From: Streptomyces canus
GTDB taxonomy: Bacteria; Actinomycetota; Actinomycetes; Streptomycetales; Streptomycetaceae
Assembly (NCBI RefSeq): GCF_001514145.1
Contig: NZ_KQ948656.1
Location: forward strand, 1-64,000
Reading direction: 5' to 3'
DNA: 64,000 bases
Shown: positions 16,668-24,650 of the stretch, piece after piece
How the letters are laid out: each line of letters begins with the position of its first letter
Position numbering within the stretch: position 1 is the first letter of the stretch
The notes under the pieces: generated by a model
Seen by the model: only the letters and a program-made list of their open reading frames with translations
What the model was told of the DNA's origin: nothing
Databases searched by the model: none
Position numbers and translations under genes: made by a program

Positions 16668-17722
16668 ATGCGGTACCTGACCTTCGGCCGCGGCAACGGC
16701 CTGCGCGTCTCGGAATACGCTCTGGGAACCGCAACCTTCGATACCCAGTGGTGCGCCGGCAGCAAGCGGAGCGAGACGGCTCGGATGCTGGACCGGTTCG
16801 CTGACGCGGGCGGTACCTTTCTCGACACCGCCGAGAGCTATCAGGCCGGCGAGTCCGAAGAGATCCTCGGGGAGTTGCTGACCACCCGGCGCGACCAGTT
16901 CACCGTGGCCACGAAGTTCGCCGTCGGCATCAACCCCACCTCGGGCGTGCAAGGCACCGGCGACTCCCGTCGGAACATGATCCGGGCGGTCGAGGGCAGC
17001 CCGGCCCGGCTCCGCACCGACCGCAGCGACCTGCTGTGGGTCCATTTCCCGGACCCGGTCACCCCGACGACGGAGATCGTGCGTGCACTGGACGATCTGG
17101 TGCGCTCCGGGAAGATCCTCTACGCCGGGCTGTCGAACTTCCGGCCTGGCGCACCGCGCGGGCCGTCACCCTCGCCGAGGTGCGCGGCTGGGCCCCGATC
17201 GTGGGCGTGCAGGTCGAGTACAGCCTCGTCGAACGCTCCGCCGACCGGGAAATCCTGCCGACGACCGAAGCGCTCGGCTTGGGCGCGACGTTCTGGTCAC
17301 CGCTGGGCGGCGGGCTGCTGACCGGCAAGTATCGCCACCGGTCGGAGGGACGACTCACCACGCTGGGTCGCCTGATCCACACCGAAGACACCGAACAGAA
17401 AAGCACCGTGCTCAACACCGTCCTGCGCATCGCCGACGAACTCGGCACCACCGCGGCGCAGGTCGCGATCGCGTGGCTACGGCACCGCGCGACAATCGCC
17501 ACCACCGGACTCGTCCCGGTGATCGGCCCACGCACCGTGTCCCAATTGGACACCTACCTCGCCGCCCTCGACGTCGAACTCAGCCACGAGCAATACAAGC
17601 AACTGGACGAAGTCAGCCGGATCCCGCTCGGCCAACCCCACGAATCCGTAGCCGCCCGCACCCCGACCCTGCTCGGCGGCTCCGCCATCGACTTCCGGCA
17701 ACCGACCGTCCCCGTCGCCTGA
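16668..17722 (+). pseudogene. Aldo/keto reductase, single-base frameshift
   Basis: GGAGG precedes the ATG. The first frame reads ALGTATFDTQWCAGSKRSET, DAGGTFLDTAESYQAGESEE and LDDLVRSGKILYAGLSNF, typical AKR sequence. At about 17141 the frame shifts: AACTTCCGGCC lacks one C relative to the expected NFPAWRTARA, and the second frame continues EVRGWAPIVGVQVEYSLVER, then the C-terminal motifs to a stop at 17722. Restoring one base gives a full-length enzyme of about 350 residues (NADPH-dependent carbonyl reduction). It is either a recent mutation or a base-calling error. Divergent TetR gene with shared operators. Confidence 0.82.
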
Positions 17723-17839
17723 AAGAAGAGCTCGGATGAAAACGACCTACGTTCCGCGCAGCGGCGACCGCATCGATGGCCGCCACCCAACGCGCTCGAC
17801 CCGCCTGTGCCGCCAGTTCAACTGCCGGGCACGAGAGCC

Positions 17840-18018
17840 TGGCTGGTGGCGGCGATCAAGGACGGCGACGGGTGATCGTCGGGGCAGCGACCGACTTGAA
17901 GCCGAAGCTGCGCTACACCGCCGGCACCCTGGCCGGACGCGCCAGCATACTGCGCCGCCTCGTTCCTGCCTGGGCCTTCGACAAGCAGATCCGCAGGCTC
18001 AACCAGCTCGACGGCTGA
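17840..18018 (+). pseudogene. SDR 3' fragment, third copy
   Basis: Reads VIVGAATDLKPKLRYTAGTL then AGRASILRRLVPAWAFDKQI with RRLNQLDG and a stop. This matches the C terminus of the SDR at 9691. The next gene (18069) is a SnoaL copy at the same spacing as in the intact pair, so the two were duplicated together. Confidence 0.8.
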
Positions 18019-18068
18019 CACCCGCCACCTGCAAACCCGATCGCGCCGTTCATACCGGGGAGAGACCC

Positions 18069-18578
18069 ATGTCCGACACCCCGCACTCCGCCGCCACTAC
18101 CGTCGCGCGCTGGCGATCCGCCCTGGAACGCGGTGACGTCGACGCCGCGGCCGCGTGCTTGAGCGCGGACGTCGTGCTCGTCCCGCCGCTCACCGAACAG
18201 TTCCACTTCGAGGGACCCGGCCTGCTGCGAGATTTCCTGGCCTCCGCGTTCACAGCGGTCGAGGACATCCGCCTCCACACCCAGACCGGCGAGGACAACG
18301 CGTACGCGGTGCTCCACAACGCGCGGGTAGGACCCAGCCGTTCGAGGAGGCGCAGCTGCTGCGACTCGACCACGAGGCACACATCAAGGAGATCACGCTC
18401 TTCGGGCGTCCGATGCCGGCCCTCACCGCGATGATGATCACCCTGGGGCCGGACCTCACTCTCCGGCAGGGCCGCCGTGGCCTCGCTGCGCGCCAGCGCC
18501 GCGCCGGCGCACGCGCTGGTCACCTTCGGGGACCGCAGCATGGTCCCGCCGCCCCGGCCGGGAGCCCGGCGGACCTGA
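18069..18578 (+). pseudogene. SnoaL-like gene with compensating frameshifts
   Basis: The start is MSDTPHSAATTVARWRSALE, close to the intact gene at 10570, with GGGGAGAG upstream. Near 18333 one base is lost relative to that copy (frame moves), and near 18500 two more are lost, which returns the reading to the starting frame and ends at TGA 18576. The middle 55 or so residues are read out of frame (they should be FEEAQLLRLDHEAHIKEITL). The protein is probably non-functional. Confidence 0.75.
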
Positions 18579-18711
18579 CAAGGCCAGGTGCGAGCACGGC
18601 CTCCAGCAATTCGATCTCGATGATCCAGCGGCGGATCTCTGACTCGCCGGGGCGATGACTCTGGCTCCGGAATCCTTCCCTTGAGTATGCAACCAGGAAA
18701 GTAGGAGAAAG

Positions 18712-19911
18712 ATGTCGACACGCTCGCGCGCAAATCACGGGAAGAAAGGTCTCATACGGCACAGGACTGGCCGTGTGGCCATCGCTGTCACCGCTCTAGC
18801 AATGTGCGCGTTGCTTCAAGGTTGTGCTGGCCCCGCACGGTCAGCCACCGAGCTCCGGGCTGCTGCAGGCACGGCGGCAAGTGGGGCACCGTCGCCCCAG
18901 TCCGGTGTGACGACTCCCCGCGAAGGGGACGCCACTGTCGCTAACTACAAGTTCCGGGACGGCGAAACAATCGATCAGCTGAAACTCCATTACACCCTAC
19001 TCGGCGAACCACATAAAAATCAGAAGGGCGTGGTCGATAACGCTATCTTGCTCCTTCACTGGACGGGCGCGAGCAGCAAGGCCCTGTTGACACCGGAGTT
19101 TCAACAGTCACTTTTCGCGCCAGGGGCGCCATTTGATGTGACACGTTATCTGGTTATCATTCCCGACGCGATCGGGCACGGTCAGTCGAGCAAGCCGAGC
19201 GACGGACTCAGGAGCAGATTCCCACACTATGGGTACGGCGACATGGTCGATCTCCAACACAAGCTCGTCACGGAGACACTCGGCATTTCGCATCTGCGCG
19301 CAGTCGTGGGGATGTCCATGGGCTGCATGAACGCCTGGCAGTGGGCAGAAGCTTACCCATCCGCGATGGACGGGATCATGCCAGTGGCGTGCTTCCCAGC
19401 GCCGATCAGCGGACGGAACCTGCTGTGGCGAAAAATCATCGTCGACCAAATAAAATCCGACCCAACCTGGAACGGCGGAAACTACCGACAACAGCCACCT
19501 GCGGCGGCGGCTGCTGCCAGCATTGCGCGCATGATGATCGACGGTGTCTCGCACCTGCAAGAAGAAGTCACCACACCCGGGCAGGCTGACCAGTTTATCC
19601 AGGCCGTCAAAGCGCAATCCTCCGGCGGTGACGCCAATGACCTCATCTACTCGTTGGAGGCGTCCCAAGATTTCAACGGCGAGCCTCACCTAGGGAATAT
19701 AACGGCCAAGGTGTATGCAGTGAACTTCGCCGACGACGAATTCTACCGCGACAGCCTAGGCATCCTGCAGCGAGACATGACCAAGGTGCAGCACGGAAGA
19801 TACGTCGTACGCCCGACCACAGACGATTCAACGGGACACTTGTCGATGACACATCCAGCCCTGTGGAAAGACAAGGCGCAAACCTTCACGAAATGGCTCA
19901 ACGCCAACTGA
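18712..19911 (+). CDS. Lipoprotein alpha/beta hydrolase, homoserine O-acetyltransferase-like
   Basis: 399 residues. A basic N terminus, hydrophobic segment and lipobox LLQGC near residue 38 indicate a lipoprotein anchored outside the membrane. The fold shows LLLHWTGASS (oxyanion strand), the MetX-like DAIGHGQSSKPSD segment, nucleophile elbow GMSMGC with serine, and a late histidine in STGHLSMTHP. This is the layout of the MetX/homoserine acetyltransferase-like hydrolases, but export makes biosynthesis of methionine unlikely. Codon use has visibly more A and T at third positions than neighbours, suggesting transfer. AGGAGAAAG precedes the ATG. Confidence 0.82.
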   Translation: MSTRSRANHGKKGLIRHRTGRVAIAVTALAMCALLQGCAGPARSATELRAAAGTAASGAPSPQSGVTTPREGDATVANYKFRDGETIDQLKLHYTLLGEPHKNQKGVVDNAILLLHWTGASSKALLTPEFQQSLFAPGAPFDVTRYLVIIPDAIGHGQSSKPSDGLRSRFPHYGYGDMVDLQHKLVTETLGISHLRAVVGMSMGCMNAWQWAEAYPSAMDGIMPVACFPAPISGRNLLWRKIIVDQIKSDPTWNGGNYRQQPPAAAAAASIARMMIDGVSHLQEEVTTPGQADQFIQAVKAQSSGGDANDLIYSLEASQDFNGEPHLGNITAKVYAVNFADDEFYRDSLGILQRDMTKVQHGRYVVRPTTDDSTGHLSMTHPALWKDKAQTFTKWLNAN

Positions 19912-19914
19912 GCC

Positions 19915-20040
19915 ATGCTCCAAAACGGGCCAGCACCATCTCGATCAGCACAGCGAACGCACCGGCCGCCTCCAATGCCTTCGCCGCGGACACCAGCCCC
20001 TGCGCGTCCTCACCGTGCCTCTGCACCCGGTAGCCCAAGG
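19915..20040 (-). pseudogene. panB: panB fragment
   Basis: The minus strand reads LGYRVQRHGEDAQGLVSAAK then ALEAAGAFAVLIEMV, which matches the GGYxVQG...A..LEAAGAF.VVLEMVP segment of ketopantoate hydroxymethyltransferase. Only about 40 residues survive. It is cut by IS5 sequence at 20040 and the rest of the gene is absent from the window. Confidence 0.62.
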
Positions 20041-20450
20041 CTGTGTTCGGACTCGACCGCCGCGGAACCCCGCTTGCCGTCACGCTCACCGGCGGCAACC
20101 GGCACGACATCACCCAGTTCCTGCCGCTTCTGGACGCCGTCCCGCCGATTCGGGGACGGCGGGGCCGCACCCGCCGCAGGCCCCGGCGCCTGTATGCCGA
20201 CCGGGGCTACGACTTCGACAGATACCGCCGCCTGCTGTGGAGGCGTGGCATCAAGCCGTTGACCGCACGACGCGGCGTCGCCCACGGTTCCGGACTGGGC
20301 AAGGTGCGCTGGGTGGTCGAGCGTGCCTTCGCCTGGCTGCACCAGTTCAAACGGCTCCGCACCCGATACGAACGACGCGCCGATCTCCACCAGGGCCTGC
20401 TCGAACTGGCTGTCCGTGCTGATTCCGGCGGCACCGGAACTCACGAATGT
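20040..20450 (+). pseudogene. IS5-family transposase 3' remnant
   Basis: Reads TPLAVTLTGGNRHDITQFLP, LYADRGYDFDRYRRLLWRRG, and VRWVVERAFAWLHQFKRLRT. These are the second catalytic aspartate (DRGYD) and the glutamate (VVERAF) regions of IS5/IS427-type transposases. The first half is missing. The related intact copy lies at 50310. Confidence 0.8.
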
Positions 20451-20451
20451 T

Positions 20452-21702
20452 TCACGTACGGCGGGCATGGAGAACGGCCAGCGCGGCTGCGGCGCAGATG
20501 GCCATGGTGGTGCCCATGGCGACTGCGGTGACCTGGCCGGGCAGGCTCATGGCGGAGGCGGCGAGGCCGCCGACGAGGAATTGCAGTAGTCCTTGCAGGG
20601 AGGAGGCGGCTCCGGCGGCGGAGCCGTGGCCGCCCAGTGCCAGGGATGTGGCGTTGGCCAGCACGATGCCGAGCATGGACACCACCAGGAAAAGGCAGGT
20701 CAGCAGCAGCGGTAGCGGTAGGCCTAGCACGGCGCAGGTCAGGACGCCGGCGGAGCCGAGGGTTGCCACGGTCAGACTGACGCGCAGCAGGGTGTGCTCG
20801 TCGGCGGCGCGGCCGACGAGCCAGCCGCTGACCTGCCCGAGCAGCACGATGCCCAGACCGTTGAGGCCGAAGACGAGGCTGAACTGCTGGGCCGTGAGCC
20901 CGTAGGCGTCTTGCAGGACGAACGACGATCCGGAGATGTAAGCGAACACGGCGGCGAACATCAGTGCCGCGGCGAGCACGTACCGCAGGTAATGGAGGTC
21001 GGTGACCAGCGTCCGGAAGGTCCGCAGCGTCGCGCGCAGGTGGGCCGGCGCCCGCTTGGCGTCCGGCAGCGACTCGGGGAGCGCGAAGACGACCGCAAGC
21101 AGCAGGACGGCGCCTACGGCGGCGAGCACCAGGAACACCGCGCGCCAGGTGGTGAGCGCCAGCAGTTGGCCGCCGATGACGGGCGCCACGACCGGGGCGA
21201 CGCCGTTGACGACCATGAGGGTGGAGAAGAACCGGGTCATGGCGGTGCCGGAGAACAGGTCCCGCACGATGGCCCGCGCCAGGACCGTGCCCGCGGCCGC
21301 ACCCAGCGACTGCAGTATCCGACCGGCGATCAGGTAGCCGACGGTGGGCGCCAGCGCGCACCACAGAGACCCCGCCAGGTACAGCGCCATACCGGCAAGC
21401 AGCGGGCGGCGCCGGCCCCATGCGTCCGACAGTGGACCGACGATTACTTGGAAGAGGGCCAGGCCGACGACGAACGCCGTGAGGGTCATCTGAACCAGCG
21501 GCGCGCTGGTGTGAAGCTGGTGGGCCATGCTCGGCATGGCGGGTAGGTACATGTCGATCGTGAGCGCACCGAAGGCGCTCAGCGAGCCGAGCAGCAGGGC
21601 CAGCCGCGCCCGGCGCCCCAGGTTCACCGGCTTCGGGACGTCGGTGCTCTCCGCCGTGGCGACCCTCTGCCGATCTTGCGCATCGCCATGAGTTATGGAC
21701 AT
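20452..21702 (-). CDS. MFS multidrug transporter, Bcr/CflA type
   Basis: 416 residues with about 12 membrane segments. Segment 1 has the Bcr/CflA signature GALTIDMYLPAMP, and the loop 2-3 motif is GPLSDAWGRRRPLL. Segment 4 has LGAAAGTVLARAIVRDLFSG, also typical of Bcr/CflA proton-driven exporters of chloramphenicol-like or sulfonamide drugs. Start ATG at 21702 lies inside the inverted repeat shared with the divergent MarR gene, so repression by MarR is likely. The gene pair is bracketed by IS5 remnants. Confidence 0.88.
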   Translation of the reverse strand: MSITHGDAQDRQRVATAESTDVPKPVNLGRRARLALLLGSLSAFGALTIDMYLPAMPSMAHQLHTSAPLVQMTLTAFVVGLALFQVIVGPLSDAWGRRRPLLAGMALYLAGSLWCALAPTVGYLIAGRILQSLGAAAGTVLARAIVRDLFSGTAMTRFFSTLMVVNGVAPVVAPVIGGQLLALTTWRAVFLVLAAVGAVLLLAVVFALPESLPDAKRAPAHLRATLRTFRTLVTDLHYLRYVLAAALMFAAVFAYISGSSFVLQDAYGLTAQQFSLVFGLNGLGIVLLGQVSGWLVGRAADEHTLLRVSLTVATLGSAGVLTCAVLGLPLPLLLTCLFLVVSMLGIVLANATSLALGGHGSAAGAASSLQGLLQFLVGGLAASAMSLPGQVTAVAMGTTMAICAAAALAVLHARRT

Positions 21703-21722
21703 ATAATTATGGTGGCATAACT
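21691..21722. promoter_or_regulatory. Probable MarR operator/divergent promoter
   Basis: AGTTATG at 21691-21697 and CATAACT at 21716-21722 form an inverted repeat with an 18-bp AT-rich centre. It covers the MFS start codon and lies about 16 bp before the MarR ATG. Confidence 0.62.
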
Positions 21723-21737
21723 CAGTAGAGTGGTGCC

Positions 21738-22217
21738 ATGCCCCGCGACACAAAAGACGCCGTCGGCACGGACGCCGGTGACCCGCTCGCCGACCTCGCC
21801 GACCTCGCCGACCTGATCCTCAACGTCGGCCGGCTGGTGCGTGCCCGGACTCCGGAAGGCCCGCAGGTGGTGACGCTGACCGAAACCGAGCGGCAGGTGA
21901 TGCGGGTCGTCGACCTGTACCCCGGGGCCGCGCCGAGCGAGATCGCCCGCCGCACCCGGCTGCAGCGCACCAACGTCAGCACGGCGCTGCGCAGCCTCGA
22001 GGGCAAGGGGATGGTTTCCCGCGCCGCCACCAACGGCCGCGGCATCGCCGTGCGCCCGACCGTGCGCGCGGCGGCCAACCTCCGGGTGCTGCGCACCGCC
22101 TGGGCACAGGAGCTCGCCGATATCCTGGGCGACGACCTCGACACGGTCCGGAAATGCACCCACCTGCTCAGCCACCTGGAACAGCGGCTCACCGCCGACG
22201 ACCAAGGCGGTCCATGA
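21738..22217 (+). CDS. MarR-family transcriptional regulator
   Basis: 159 residues. The winged helix-turn-helix reads LTETERQVMRVVDLYPGAAP then SEIARRTRLQRTNVSTALRS with LEGKGMVSRAA, typical MarR. The N terminus contains a short repeat DLADLADL. It is divergent from the Bcr/CflA transporter gene with an overlapping inverted repeat, so it probably represses that exporter and itself. Confidence 0.87.
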   Translation: MPRDTKDAVGTDAGDPLADLADLADLILNVGRLVRARTPEGPQVVTLTETERQVMRVVDLYPGAAPSEIARRTRLQRTNVSTALRSLEGKGMVSRAATNGRGIAVRPTVRAAANLRVLRTAWAQELADILGDDLDTVRKCTHLLSHLEQRLTADDQGGP

Positions 22218-22224
22218 CCACACG

Positions 22225-22290
22225 AGACCCACTGGGTCGTCGAGCGGGCCCGGCCTGGCTCCACCAGTTCAGACGACTGTGGCTCGTTCT
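22225..22290 (+). pseudogene. IS5 transposase sliver
   Basis: About 60 bp (TGGGTCGTCGAGCGGGCCC, CACCAGTTCAGACGACTGTG) match the VVERAFAWLHQFRRLR region of IS5-type transposases with a small indel. Too short to be functional. Confidence 0.55.
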
Positions 22291-22432
22291 GAAACCATCA
22301 GTAAGTCGCTCACCCGTTGGCTGTGGCCGTGCCGCGGTCATTGTCCCCAGCCGTTCGGGGGACACGCGGGCGGCATCCGGCGCGTTTACCGACCCGCCGG
22401 GGCATCCCTTGGTGGAACGAAAGGGAGATGTG

Positions 22433-22759
22433 ATGCCGCTCTATCTATCGAGGTTCAGCTACACACCGGAGACTTGGGCGAGGCTGATCGTCCACCCCGA
22501 GGACCGCGCAAAGGCCGCTCAGGCGTACATCGAGTCCGTCGGTGGGAAGCTCCACGGCTTCTGGTACGCCTTCGGCACGCACGACGGCTACAACCTGTGG
22601 GAGGCCCCCGACAACGTGTCCATGGCCGCGGTTGCGCTGGCGATTAGTGGAGGCGGCGCGCTTAGCTCGTTCGAGACGACAGTTCTCCTGACCGTCGATG
22701 AAACCATGGATGCCCTGCGCAAAGCCGAAGGAATCCAGTACCGGCCGCCGGGCGGGTAG
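22433..22759 (+). CDS. GYD-domain protein
   Basis: 108 residues with AAGGGAG before the ATG. YLSRFSYTPETWARLIVHPE, then GGKLHGFWYAFGTHDGYNLW and ETTVLLTVDETMDALRKAEG match the GYD domain (PF08734), a small ferredoxin-like fold of unknown function. In this family the GYD tripeptide follows FG.HD, as here (HDGYN). It stands alone between IS remnants. Confidence 0.8.
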   Translation: MPLYLSRFSYTPETWARLIVHPEDRAKAAQAYIESVGGKLHGFWYAFGTHDGYNLWEAPDNVSMAAVALAISGGGALSSFETTVLLTVDETMDALRKAEGIQYRPPGG

Positions 22760-22889
22760 CTGTACAGGCCGATGCGTTCTAGGGGTGACGAGATGAGTGT
22801 TGCGCTCAGGTGTGGTTCGCGGGTGATTCGCCAGACTGGAAACGACGAACGCGACTCCTGATGATCAAGGTTGTCGAAGCCAAAGATCA

Positions 22890-23718
22890 CGAACGGGGCC
22901 GCGTTCGAATGTCATCCGCGCTACTGACTTCCTCGGGTTGTTGTCGGCTGCTGGGTGAGGGACAGTCTGGTGCCGGCCAGGCAGCCGTCGATGACGGTCG
23001 GGCTGGAGCTGGGTGAAGGCAGTGTTGGCCAGCGGCCCGCGCCGTAAGAGCGACCAGACGCCCTCGACTGGATTCAAGTCCGGTGCGTAGGAGGGCAGTT
23101 GGATGATGGTGAGCCAGTCGTGTGCGGCCGCGTCCCCACGCATCCCGGCTGCCCGGTGGGTGTTGAGACAGTCCCAGATCAGCACGATAGGCGCCTGGAG
23201 TTGGATGTGAGCACGGACAACGAGGTCGCGGTAGTCGCTCCAGGCGAAGGTGTCGCGTCCCCTGCCCTTGTGCTTGCGGTGGCGGCGCAGCCGGTAGATC
23301 AGCCGGAAGCTCTCGCCCGGCTTGTAACAGCACATCGCGGCGATCGACCAGCGGCGCCAGGAGCGGCCCCCCACTCGCACCACCAGCGTGTGTCCACGCC
23401 GGCCCCAGGTGCGAGCGCGCCGCGGCGTCATCGAGAACCCGGCCTCGTCCTCGAAGACGATGTACGCGCCCAGCGCCGTCGCAGTCATTCCGCCTGCGGC
23501 CACACATCCTTGTTTCACAGGCCCACCGCCTGCTCGTCACGCTCACGTGCCCGACGGGCCGGCGACTGCCAGGACCAGCCGTGCCGGTGCAGCAGCCGCC
23601 ATACCCCGCCGACGAGCAATCCAGCGAGAACTTCCAGGCGACCAACGTGGCGAGATACCGATTCAGGACCGCACGAGAGACACCGGCCACAGCGCCGCGA
23701 GATCCGCCGCCTGAAGGT
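22890..23718 (-). pseudogene. IS630-family transposase, frameshifted
   Basis: The minus strand has an N-terminal segment with [24 protein letters not shown], then a stop, and in another frame [40 protein letters not shown] and [20 protein letters not shown]. These are the DDE motifs of IS630/Tc1-like transposases (D in FEDE, D in WDCLNTH, E in NPVEG). Stops and frame changes near 23515 and after 23000 inactivate it. Confidence 0.78.
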
Positions 23719-24120
23719 CTGCACCGTCCGCCCCGGCCTGCTCTTCCCTCATGCCGTGCAGGCCACCGAGGCCAAGCGCCGCCGAACCAACCGCCGAACG
23801 GGCAGGACCAGCACGAAGACGACCTACGCGGTCACCAGCCTCGGCCTCGAGCAGGCCGGCCCCACCCAGCTCGCCGTGTTGATCCGCGGACGCTGGTCCG
23901 TCGGGGCCCTGCACCACGTCAGAGACATGACATTCGCAGAAGACGCCTCCCGCATCCGCACCGGCGCCGCACCCCACGGCATGGAAACCCTGCGTACCAT
24001 CACCATCACCATCACCATCGGCCTTCTGCGCCAAGCCAGCTGGACCAAGCTCGCTGCAGCCACCGACCACTACCGGTCACGCCCCGCCCCGCGCGCGAGC
24101 CACTTCGTCTCACAACCTGA
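23700..24120 (+). pseudogene. ISAs1-family transposase 3' remnant
   Basis: Reads [40 protein letters not shown] and [19 protein letters not shown], matching the C-terminal region of ISAs1-type transposases (VRDVTFDEDRSQVRTGNAP pattern). A tandem ACCATC hexamer tract at 23996-24019 inserts TITITITI where relatives have a short hydrophobic helix. The 5' part is missing. Confidence 0.72.
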
Positions 24121-24434
24121 GAACGCATCAGCCCTGGCGCTGGAGGCTCCGCCGCCACGTCGTGAGCCCATCAGCGGCGGCCAAGTGAGCCCGCTGCAGG
24201 GCCTGCTGAACCGTTCCGCAGCCGCCCAGATCGAGGTCGGACGACGTGCCTTGTCGGTCAATGACGAGCTGACCGGCGCCCGGGCTTTCACTATCAACTC
24301 GCAGTCGAAGGATTCTTCTCGAGCGAGCTGACTGGCAACCGCATCCGCACCACGGTCCGCAAGCTCGTCCTGCCCGAACTGGGCTACCAGCGCGGTGAGT
24401 AGACCATGACGGAGTTCTCAGCCGGTCTCTGACG
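24121..24434. other. Gene-poor stretch between IS remnants
   Basis: No gene with a plausible start is seen. A short stretch at 24330-24405 reads [22 protein letters not shown], which could be the end of another decayed gene, but I do not recognise it. Confidence 0.35.
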
Positions 24435-24536
24435 AAGTGCCGCTGCCAGACGGTGGTTTCACTCGTCGTTCCGTGGTGATGGCTCGTAAACTTCCAGGTC
24501 TTCATGCAGGCGAAGGTGTGCTCGACGAGCAATGCT
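24435..24536 (-). pseudogene. IS5-type transposase C-terminal remnant
   Basis: The minus strand reads LVEHTFACMKTWKF, the VEHxFAxMKTWKILRD element at the end of IS5-group transposases. Its upstream portion may be the remnant at 27845-28020 on the same strand, separated by the IS256 element and ATP-grasp gene. Confidence 0.55.
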
Positions 24537-24572
24537 CAAGACCTGTGGATCGGCCTCGGATTGGCGCGCGAA

Positions 24573-24650
24573 GGGCGTACCTTCCCGAATGATCCTGTGA
24601 TGGTCATCGAGTAGGCCGACGCTGCGAACGTCGGTCGGGAAGGCACGCCC
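24573..24650. other. Inverted repeat in the IS256 leader
   Basis: GGGCGTACCTTCCCGA (24573-24588) pairs with TCGGGAAGGCACGCCC (24635-24650), 15 of 16 positions. The second arm ends one base before the transposase GTG start, so a transcript entering from outside would fold over the start region. Confidence 0.7.
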
